Shown here piece after piece: positions 57,652-64,000 of a stretch of DNA of 64,000 nt. Location of the stretch: contig NZ_KI421517.1 of assembly GCF_000473365.1 (NCBI RefSeq), positions 4,290,296 through 4,354,295 of the forward strand, written 5' to 3'. Both the position numbers and the translations under genes were made by a program. Under the pieces are notes generated by a model. It ran no database searches. It was not told the DNA's origin and saw only the letters and a program-made list of their open reading frames with translations. The stretch's first letter is position 1. Each line of letters begins with the position of its first letter. This DNA comes from Adhaeribacter aquaticus DSM 16391 (lineage in GTDB: Bacteria > Bacteroidota > Bacteroidia > Cytophagales > Hymenobacteraceae).

Positions 57652-59577
57652 TTAAAGCACCCGCAATTCAATTCTTCTGTTAATTTGTCGGTTTTCCTCA
57701 GAATTGTTTGGTTTTAATGGTTTAGACTCTCCAAAGCCTTTGGCTTTAATTCTGGCAGGAGCAATTCCATTGGCAGTTAAATATTTTACTACCGATTCAG
57801 CTCGTTTTATAGAGAGGTCCAGGTTAAACTTATCATTGCCCACATCATCCGTATGTCCAGAAATCTCAATGTTAACTTTTTTATTAAGAGTTAAAAACTG
57901 AATAAGTTTATTTAATTCTGTTTTGGATTTTGCCTCCAAAGAAAATTCTCTGGTTGGAAAAAACAAATTATTTAATACTATAGCTGCACCACTGTTTATA
58001 GGCTCTAAATAAATATCCAGTGTTAAAGGATTAAAATCGTGTTTACCAGTATAATCGAAGCTTAAGCTTTTAAGTAAATAATTAGGTGCGGAAGCATACA
58101 TGGCATATTGTTTACCTTCGGTTAATACTACGGTATAATCACCTATTTGAGGATCACTTTGTACCTGTTGCACCAGTTTGCCTGTAGCCACATCGTATAC
58201 TTGGACCATAGCTCCCAATGGTTTTTTAGTGGAAAAATCAAAAACATTTCCCTGAGCATAGGTGCTTTCTTCTTTGCTTTTCCATTTCAACGGCACCTCA
58301 AACTGAAACAACTGGATGCTGGCTACTCCCTGGGTGCTCGTTATCTGCCGGGAATAATAGCCTGATTTGTTGTCGGTGGTAATAAACAATGAATTTTCAT
58401 TTTCGAAAGTATTAAGAGGATAACCCAAATTTTGAGGTTCTTCCTCCCACGCGCCATTTCCGCTTTGCGTAACTTTATAGATATCTGTTCCGCCCATTCC
58501 AATATGTCCGTCACTTGAAAAATATAAAGTAGAACCGCTGGAATGAATAAAAGGAGAATTTTCGTTACCGGCAGTATTTACTTTATTACCCAAATTCACT
58601 GGTACTGTCCAGGTATCATCTTCATTAAGGGTAGTCATCCAAATATCTTCGCTTCCGACTCCACCGCTTCGTGAGGATGCAAAAAATAAAGTACGTCCGT
58701 CGGCAGACAAACAAGGTTGGGAATCCCAGCTACTCGAATTAACCGTTCGTCCTAAATTTACCGGCTTGCTCCATTGTTCTCCGGATCGGTAAGAAATATA
58801 TAAATCACAACTACCAAAAGAGTCTGGCCGATCACAGGAAGCAAATACCAAGGTTTTTCCATCGCCGGAGATGCTACCGGCCCCTTCATTTTTACGGGAA
58901 TTAATATTAGGAGAAATAGAAACCGGCTCGCTCCAATTTTCGCCCCGTTTTACTGAAACAAATAAGTTCTCGTCGTGCTCTGGCCTGTTCCCGGCTCTGG
59001 CTGTAAATAAAATATGTTTCTGATCGGCGGTAAGGGCCGGAAAGTATTGCAAAGCAAAGGCATTCAAAGGAGCTTCCAGCCTTAATGGCTTAAAATTTAC
59101 CGGATTTTTGATAGCCTCTTCTGCAAAAGCAATATTCTTTTGCTGCCGTTGGGCATAATTAAAAGCTTTGGTTCCTTTGGGTGTAGCCTGTAAAAATTTA
59201 TCGTAGTTTTCTTTAGCCAGCGAGTAATAGCCAGCATTCAAACATAACTGCGCAAAAGTATAATATTCCATTTGCAAACCTGGAGCATATGGCAAAACTC
59301 GTAGTCCTTGTCTGTAGCTTGAAAAAGCTTTCTGTTTGTCACCAGCCATTTTATAAAGGCCAGCCAATTTTATATAGGCTTCGCCAAACGTGGAATCCTT
59401 TTTCGTTGCATCATGTAAGGCATCAATCGCCTTCGGCAGATTACGTTCTTTTATATAATCATTAGCTTTATTATAAAGGTCCACTGCTTTTTTAGAAGTA
59501 GTAGTGAGTTTGGATTGCTGAGCGAGTATACCTAAAGGTAAAAACAAACACCATATACTAACCAGCAGCTTTATCAT
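57652..59577 (-). CDS. TPR / beta-propeller / OmpA-family protein
   Basis: A 641-residue envelope protein. The start at 59577 is chosen because it opens the signal peptide (M-I-K-L-L-V-S-I-W-C-L-F-L) and does not overlap queE, whereas the in-frame start at 59625 would. Domains: TPR-like helices (about residues 20-150), a PD40/WD40-type propeller (about 170-420; S-G-D-G-K-T-L-V-F-A-S-C-D and L-Y-F-S-S-D-G-H-I-G-M-G-G-T-D), a CarboxypepD_reg domain (about 440-520) and a C-terminal OmpA domain (about 530-641; I-E-I-S-G-H-T-D-D-V-G-N, the peptidoglycan-binding motif). It anchors the outer membrane to the wall. The gene follows queE. Confidence 0.93.
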   Translation of the reverse strand: MIKLLVSIWCLFLPLGILAQQSKLTTTSKKAVDLYNKANDYIKERNLPKAIDALHDATKKDSTFGEAYIKLAGLYKMAGDKQKAFSSYRQGLRVLPYAPGLQMEYYTFAQLCLNAGYYSLAKENYDKFLQATPKGTKAFNYAQRQQKNIAFAEEAIKNPVNFKPLRLEAPLNAFALQYFPALTADQKHILFTARAGNRPEHDENLFVSVKRGENWSEPVSISPNINSRKNEGAGSISGDGKTLVFASCDRPDSFGSCDLYISYRSGEQWSKPVNLGRTVNSSSWDSQPCLSADGRTLFFASSRSGGVGSEDIWMTTLNEDDTWTVPVNLGNKVNTAGNENSPFIHSSGSTLYFSSDGHIGMGGTDIYKVTQSGNGAWEEEPQNLGYPLNTFENENSLFITTDNKSGYYSRQITSTQGVASIQLFQFEVPLKWKSKEESTYAQGNVFDFSTKKPLGAMVQVYDVATGKLVQQVQSDPQIGDYTVVLTEGKQYAMYASAPNYLLKSLSFDYTGKHDFNPLTLDIYLEPINSGAAIVLNNLFFPTREFSLEAKSKTELNKLIQFLTLNKKVNIEISGHTDDVGNDKFNLDLSIKRAESVVKYLTANGIAPARIKAKGFGESKPLKPNNSEENRQINRRIELRVL

Positions 59578-59579
59578 GT

Positions 59580-60233
59580 TTACGGAATATCTAAATACTT
59601 GTGTGTTTGTAAAGAGATTTGCCATTGCGGATTCATTTTTATATAATCAACAATTAACGGCAGCATTTCAGCGCTTCGGCTCCATTCGGTTTGTAAGAAG
59701 AGCTTGGTTTGAGCTCCTGCCTGAGCGGCATATTGCTCTGCCCAGGTAAAATCCGATTTATTAAATATTATTAACTTAAGTTCGTGAGCCTGAGGTAATA
59801 TTTCGGGAACCGGGGCTTTAAACTTTTTAGGCGAAACACAAACCCAATCCCACGTTCCGGTCAACGGATAAGCACCAGATGTTTCCAGATTTATCTGGAA
59901 ACCTGCTTCTTTCAATTTCTGCGTTAACGGTTGAAGATTATAAATTAACGGCTCTCCTCCGGTAATTACTACTAACCTTCCCGGGTACTGAAGAGCATTA
60001 GAGACAATTTCGTCTATTTTTGTGAGTGGATGGGCTTCGGCATCCCATGATTCTTTTACATCACACCAATGGCACCCAACATCACAACCGCCTAACCGAA
60101 TAAAATAAGCGGCATGTCCAGAATAGAATCCTTCCCCTTGTATGGTATAGAAGGATTCCATAACCGGCAACGTACTACCATCCTTTGGAACCGAATGAAT
60201 AGACGCTATAATTTTATCTTTAACTAATTCCAA
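59580..60233 (-). CDS. queE: 7-carboxy-7-deazaguanine synthase
   Basis: A 217-residue radical SAM enzyme of queuosine and 7-deazaguanine synthesis. It has F-Y-T-I-Q-G-E-G-F-Y-S-G near the start, the cluster motif C-D-V-G-C-H-W-C-D-V (C-x3-C-x2-C, about residues 50-57), V-I-T-G-G-E-P-L and N-L-E-T-S-G for substrate. The Cys spacing is that of the QueE family. It forms carboxy-deazaguanine from tetrahydropterin carboxylate. It is 9 bp from folD, another pterin-linked gene, and directly upstream of the OmpA gene. Confidence 0.94.
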   Translation of the reverse strand: MELVKDKIIASIHSVPKDGSTLPVMESFYTIQGEGFYSGHAAYFIRLGGCDVGCHWCDVKESWDAEAHPLTKIDEIVSNALQYPGRLVVITGGEPLIYNLQPLTQKLKEAGFQINLETSGAYPLTGTWDWVCVSPKKFKAPVPEILPQAHELKLIIFNKSDFTWAEQYAAQAGAQTKLFLQTEWSRSAEMLPLIVDYIKMNPQWQISLQTHKYLDIP

Positions 60234-60242
60234 CTATTCTAC

Positions 60243-61124
60243 TTATTGATAAACTTCTTTTTTAGCTGACTTCAGCGTATTTTTAAGGAGCATCATGCGG
60301 GTAAGCGGACCTACACCACCTGGTACCGGGGTTATATAACTGCATTTAGGCGCTACTGCTTCAAAATCCACGTCGCCTTTTAACTTAAACCCTGATTTGG
60401 TAACATCACTTTTTACCCGGGTAGTTCCTACATCAATTACAACAGCTCCTTCTTTTACCATTTCTTCGGTAATTAAACCTGGTATACCTACTGCCACAAT
60501 TAAAATATCAGCTTGTAAGGTATATTGTTTTAGGTTCTCAGTATACCGATGGCAAAGCGTTACAGTAGCATTACCTGGAGTTGCATTTTTAGCCAGTAAA
60601 ATACTAACCGGCGAACCAACAATATTGCTACGTCCTACTACTACAACGTGCTTGGCAAAGGTTTCGATATTGTAGCGGCGAATTAATTCTATGATACCGG
60701 CCGGAGTAGCTGGTAAAAAGGTAGGTAAGCCTACTGCCATTCGGCCAACATTGGCTGGATGAAAACCATCCACATCTTTTTGCGGATTAATAGCTTCCAG
60801 GATTTTTTGGGAATTTATGTGTTTAGGCAAAGGCAACTGCACAATTAACCCATCTATATCCGCATCATTATTTATTTCTTCTACTTTTGCTAATAAAAAC
60901 TCTTCGGTAATATCGTCCTCATAATGAAATAAAGAAGACCGGAAACCTACATGTTGGCAATCGGCTACTTTGTGATTTACATAGGTAATGCTGCCTCCAT
61001 CATGGCCTATCAATATAGCGGCCAAATGAGGTACCTTTCCTCCTTCTGCTTTAATCTGGTTTACTTCTGTTGCAATTTCTTCTTTTATCTGTTCCGATAT
61101 TTTTTTACCGTCAATGAGTTCCAC
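60243..61124 (-). CDS. folD: Methylenetetrahydrofolate dehydrogenase/cyclohydrolase
   Basis: A 293-residue bifunctional folate enzyme. [11 protein letters not shown] at the start, [17 protein letters not shown] with the Tyr-x3-Lys catalytic pair, [31 protein letters not shown] and [12 protein letters not shown] all match FolD. It interconverts methylene-, methenyl- and formyl-tetrahydrofolate with NADP. It is 9 bp upstream of queE in the same operon. Confidence 0.97.
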   Translation of the reverse strand: MELIDGKKISEQIKEEIATEVNQIKAEGGKVPHLAAILIGHDGGSITYVNHKVADCQHVGFRSSLFHYEDDITEEFLLAKVEEINNDADIDGLIVQLPLPKHINSQKILEAINPQKDVDGFHPANVGRMAVGLPTFLPATPAGIIELIRRYNIETFAKHVVVVGRSNIVGSPVSILLAKNATPGNATVTLCHRYTENLKQYTLQADILIVAVGIPGLITEEMVKEGAVVIDVGTTRVKSDVTKSGFKLKGDVDFEAVAPKCSYITPVPGGVGPLTRMMLLKNTLKSAKKEVYQ

Positions 61125-61186
61125 GAAAAATAAAAAGTTAAGAGTTAAAAGTTTATTATGAATTATTTGGTGTTCAGAGATTAAAA

Positions 61187-61232
61187 GTAAAAAGTGAGAC
61201 GAAAACTTATCATTTTACGTCTCACTTTTTAC
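61187..61232 (-). terminator. Intrinsic terminator after lepA
   Basis: GTAAAAAGTGAGACG (61187-61201) pairs with CGTCTCACTTTTTAC (61218-61232). The loop is 16 bases. On the minus strand it is followed by T-rich sequence and lies between lepA and folD. Confidence 0.82.
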
Positions 61233-61243
61233 AAATTCTTTTC

Positions 61244-63031
61244 TTAGTCTAGTTTAAGTACAGCCAAGAAAGCTTCTTGAGGAATTTCTACGTTACCTAC
61301 CTGGCGCATCCGTTTCTTACCTTTCTTCTGCTTCTCTAGGAGTTTCCGCTTCCGCGAAATATCACCACCATAACATTTAGCCAATACGTTTTTACTTAAG
61401 GCAGAAATGGTTTCGCGGGAAATAATCTTTTGCCCAATAGCTGCCTGAATAGCAATTTCAAACATTTGGCGCGGAAGCAATTCTTTCAATTTTTCGCACA
61501 AACGCCGGCCCCAGTCATAGGCTTTGTCGCGGTGTACAATAGCACTTAAAGCATCCACTTTTTCCCCATTCAGCATAATATCCAGTTTTACCAGATGCGA
61601 AGTACGGAAGCCGATTAATTCATAATCTAAGGAAGCATAACCACGGGACAGGGTTTTCAGCTTATCGAAAAAGTCAAAAACAATTTCGGCTAATGGCATT
61701 TCAAATACCATTTCTACCCGGTCAGATGTTAAATAATTCTGATTTTTAATTTGGCCCCTCTTATCCATACAAAGGGAGATAATAGCACCAACATAATCAG
61801 ATTTAGTTATAATCTGGGCTTTAATAAATGGCTCTTCAATCCGGTCGATATAATTCGGTTCCGGCATATCAGAAGGCGCATTAACGGTAACTTCTTCGCC
61901 TTTGGTCGAGAATACTTTAAATTGAACACTAGGCACAGTTGTAATAACCGTCATGTTGAATTCCCGCTCCAGGCGTTCCTGCACAATTTCCATGTGCAAC
62001 ATCCCTAAGAAACCGCAGCGAAAACCGAAACCTAAGGCCACTGAGCTTTCTGGTTCCCAAACCAGGGAAGCATCATTTAGCTGCAATTTTTCCATTGCCG
62101 ACCGTAGTTCTTCAAACTCACTGGTTTCTACCGGATAAATACCGGCGAAAACCATAGGCTTAACTTCCTCAAAACCCTGGATAGATTCTTTTGTTGGATT
62201 TTCTACGGTAGTAATGGTATCCCCTACTTTTACTTCTTTGGCATTTTTAATACCTGAAATCAGGTAACCTACATTACCCGCCTCCATTTCATTGCGAGGC
62301 TCCTGGTTTAGCTTTAATACGCCAATTTCATCGGCGTTATACACTTTATCAGTATTTACAAATTTAACTTTGTCGCCTTTTTTCAGCGTACCGTTCATAA
62401 TCCGGAAGTAAACCTCTATACCGCGGTACGAGTTAAAAACCGAATCGAAGATAAGAGCTTGTAACGGAGCTTTAGGATCGCCTTTAGGAGCTGGGATACG
62501 CTCGCAAATAGCATTTAATATATTTTCGATACCAATACCGGCTTTGCCGGAAGCATGAATAATATCACTTTTATCGCACCCAATTAAATCAATAATTTCG
62601 TCGGAAACTTCTTCCGGCATGGAATGTGGTAAATCAATTTTATTTAAAACCGGAATAATTTCCAGGTCGTTTCCAATAGCTAAATATAAATTTGAAATAG
62701 TCTGAGCCTCGATACCTTGTGAGGAATCTACAATTAAAAGGGCACCTTCACAAGCGGCAATAGACCGGGACACTTCATAAGAAAAGTCTACGTGGCCTGG
62801 GGTATCAATCAGGTTTAGTATATAATCTTCGCCTTTATAATGATAAACCATCTGAATGGCGTGGCTCTTAATCGTGATACCGCGCTCCCGCTCCAGGTCC
62901 ATGTTATCTAATAACTGATCCTGCATTTCACGCTCTGCAACCGTAGAGGTAAACTCCAACAAACGGTCAGCAAGCGTACTTTTTCCGTGGTCAATATGGG
63001 CAATTATACAAAAATTACGAATGTTCTTCAT
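61244..63031 (-). CDS. lepA: Elongation factor 4 (LepA)
   Basis: A 595-residue translational GTPase. The start at 63031 is chosen because the protein begins with [18 protein letters not shown], the standard LepA start; an in-frame codon at 63061 adds ten residues. The P-loop is A-H-I-D-H-G-K-S-T, then [14 protein letters not shown], domains II-III ([14 protein letters not shown]) and the LepA-specific C-terminal domain ending K-K-G-K-K-R-M-R-Q. It acts on stalled or mis-translocated ribosomes. It has its own terminator. Confidence 0.97.
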   Translation of the reverse strand: MKNIRNFCIIAHIDHGKSTLADRLLEFTSTVAEREMQDQLLDNMDLERERGITIKSHAIQMVYHYKGEDYILNLIDTPGHVDFSYEVSRSIAACEGALLIVDSSQGIEAQTISNLYLAIGNDLEIIPVLNKIDLPHSMPEEVSDEIIDLIGCDKSDIIHASGKAGIGIENILNAICERIPAPKGDPKAPLQALIFDSVFNSYRGIEVYFRIMNGTLKKGDKVKFVNTDKVYNADEIGVLKLNQEPRNEMEAGNVGYLISGIKNAKEVKVGDTITTVENPTKESIQGFEEVKPMVFAGIYPVETSEFEELRSAMEKLQLNDASLVWEPESSVALGFGFRCGFLGMLHMEIVQERLEREFNMTVITTVPSVQFKVFSTKGEEVTVNAPSDMPEPNYIDRIEEPFIKAQIITKSDYVGAIISLCMDKRGQIKNQNYLTSDRVEMVFEMPLAEIVFDFFDKLKTLSRGYASLDYELIGFRTSHLVKLDIMLNGEKVDALSAIVHRDKAYDWGRRLCEKLKELLPRQMFEIAIQAAIGQKIISRETISALSKNVLAKCYGGDISRKRKLLEKQKKGKKRMRQVGNVEIPQEAFLAVLKLD

Positions 63032-63142
63032 ACGTGCTTTAAACGAAGTACAAAAGTACAAATTTTATGTTGAAATATCTTGCTTTTAGAATTTGGAAAC
63101 CTGTAAATACTCTTCGTTTAAAGATTTTATTAAATTCTAAAC

Positions 63143-64000
63143 CTAAATATGCCCATGATGTTCTGTTCCATCAACAGAAGCTTCGGATAGTAATTTTAAA
63201 AGTACCCCATTTGTCCAGCCAAAACCATCTTGCAACGCATATTCTCCCCCTCCTGCAGGTGCATGCGGATCCTCTACATTATATTTTTCTACCAGTTTAC
63301 CAGTAGCTTTATAAATTTCAATATTTAAGTGTATCCACCTTTCTTTGATACGGTTTGCCAGGCCAATAAAACCATAATGCCGGAGCCCCTGAATAGCCAT
63401 CCATTGGAGCGCTGCCCAACCATTTGGGGCATCCCATTGTTCGTGGGTGTGATTTAAAGTGATAACCAATCCACCTGGCTTTAAGAAGTCATTGTTTAAC
63501 CTTTCAGCTACGCACTCGGCTTGTTTAGGTAAGGCAATGTTAAAATACAATGGGTAAACTGCCGCCAAGGTTAATGCCGATGTATGATGATGCGTCTTAA
63601 AATTATAGTCCATAAAAAAACGCAGCTTGGGGCTCCAGCAGTATTTTAAAATAGCCCGTTTTCTTTTGGTCGCTTTCTCTTTAAAAAACTCTGCTTCCTC
63701 ATCGTCTCCGTTTAAGGTAGCTACATGAGATAAGGTACACTCCATGTAATAAACCAAACAATTTAAATCTACCGGAATTAAATCGCAGGTATGTATAGTT
63801 TCCATTGTTTTTCCGTCTGCAAACCACCGGCTGGTAAAATCCCAACCCGATTCTGCTCCGGCCCGGATATTCCGATACAAGTCTTCCGGATTCTGCGGAC
63901 TAAACCGGGACGTGGCTATATCTTCTATATAGGACTCCGGTCTAGGTTCAGCACAATCATCATAGAAACGGTTTAGTATAGACCCATCCGGTAACCTGAC
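63143..64000 (-). CDS. Trehalase (GH37), N-terminal part outside window
   Basis: The frame is open from the window edge to the stop at 63143-63145, giving the C-terminal 285 residues. The GH37 signatures are clear: P-R-P-E-S-Y-I-E-D-I just inside the edge, then R-A-G-A-E-S-G-W-D-F-T-S-R-W, D-L-I-P-V-D-L-N, Q-W-D-A-P-N-G-W-A-A-L-Q-W and A-G-G-G-E-Y-A-L-Q-D-G-F-G-W-T-N-G-V. The R-A-G-A-E-S-G-W-D motif holds a catalytic Asp. It hydrolyses trehalose to glucose; the missing N-terminus leaves open whether it is periplasmic (TreA) or cytoplasmic (TreF). A leftward gene, it precedes lepA by 111 bp. Confidence 0.93.
   Translation of the reverse strand, partial: VRLPDGSILNRFYDDCAEPRPESYIEDIATSRFSPQNPEDLYRNIRAGAESGWDFTSRWFADGKTMETIHTCDLIPVDLNCLVYYMECTLSHVATLNGDDEEAEFFKEKATKRKRAILKYCWSPKLRFFMDYNFKTHHHTSALTLAAVYPLYFNIALPKQAECVAERLNNDFLKPGGLVITLNHTHEQWDAPNGWAALQWMAIQGLRHYGFIGLANRIKERWIHLNIEIYKATGKLVEKYNVEDPHAPAGGGEYALQDGFGWTNGVLLKLLSEASVDGTEHHGHI

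Noticed and set aside
1-64000. CRISPR arrays, tRNA and rRNA genes
   Set aside because: No regularly spaced direct repeats and no recognisable cloverleaf or rRNA sequence were seen by eye; a dedicated search could still find a tRNA.

Overview
The window looks like chromosome from a member of the Bacteroidota, most likely Cytophagales of the Hymenobacteraceae/Adhaeribacter type. This is inferred from gene content: DUF1080 and ThuA/PQQ/cytochrome sugar proteins, Tat-tagged Gfo/Idh/MocA oxidoreductases, large outer-membrane beta-barrel proteins with a CarboxypepD_reg plug, DUF6702/HupE/M1-peptidase neighbours, YpdA, and start codons with A-rich rather than strong Shine-Dalgarno leaders. I recognise no rRNA, tRNA or CRISPR array.

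Layout. (1) 1-6320 is an accessory block of small, unrelated genes (AHSA1/SRPBCC proteins, VOC, DoxX-like, HxlR plus an NADP-binding oxidoreductase, a HEPN-motif protein, a methyltransferase, a small secreted protein). From 2021 onward, genes or gene pairs are separated by long imperfect palindromes of about 50-70 bp. The palindromes share core ends (GTTATGC, GTTAGC or GTTGTGC and their complements), have variable tips, and three overlap or abut the stop codon of the gene before them. The series ends at 5870-6320 in a decayed XerD/IntI-like tyrosine recombinase that has lost its N-terminal half and carries an in-frame TAG. This resembles a sedentary integron or integron-like cassette array and is the best candidate for an under-described system here. 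(2) 6321-8060 is a gamma-glutamyltransferase. (3) 8214-18467 is an arsenosugar biosynthesis locus: ArsM, a Pit-type phosphate/arsenate permease, DUF547, a TIGR04283 glycosyltransferase, a two-module VOC protein, an acyltransferase, an SDR, a TIGR04282 protein, a rhodanese, the radical SAM enzyme ArsS, the ArsS-associated peroxidase-like protein and a second DUF2064 protein. The acyltransferase, SDR and VOC genes suggest, but do not prove, that the product goes on to a lipid. (4) 18594-27319 is mainly housekeeping: gpsA, a TolC/HlyD export pair without a permease, tryptophan 2,3-dioxygenase, leuS, an MmcQ/YjbR protein and a small overlapping DUF6728-type gene.

(5) 27482-43969 is sugar and uronate catabolism: a TIM-barrel isomerase, a 1074-residue ThuA-PQQ dehydrogenase-PKD-cytochrome c fusion, a double DUF1080 protein, a Tat-exported oxidoreductase and mannonate dehydratase. 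After two paralogous small secreted proteins, YpdA, NDH-2 and a STAS-like protein come a lipoprotein oxidoreductase, KDG kinase and KDPG aldolase. Mannonate is dehydrated to KDG, phosphorylated, then cleaved to pyruvate and glyceraldehyde 3-phosphate. The secreted oxidoreductase/DUF1080/isomerase set fits 3-keto-sugar chemistry outside the cytoplasm.

(6) 44254-49300 holds a small membrane protein, a large outer-membrane receptor-like protein, an orphan RES-domain protein and a serine recombinase fragment. (7) 49515-64000 is mostly core genes: M1 peptidase, HupE/UreJ, DUF6702, a Rof-like protein, a DUF6733-type barrel, citrate synthase, a glycine-zipper protein, a TPR/propeller/OmpA protein, QueE, FolD, LepA and a trehalase cut by the window edge. 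Strong bidirectional terminators separate most units.
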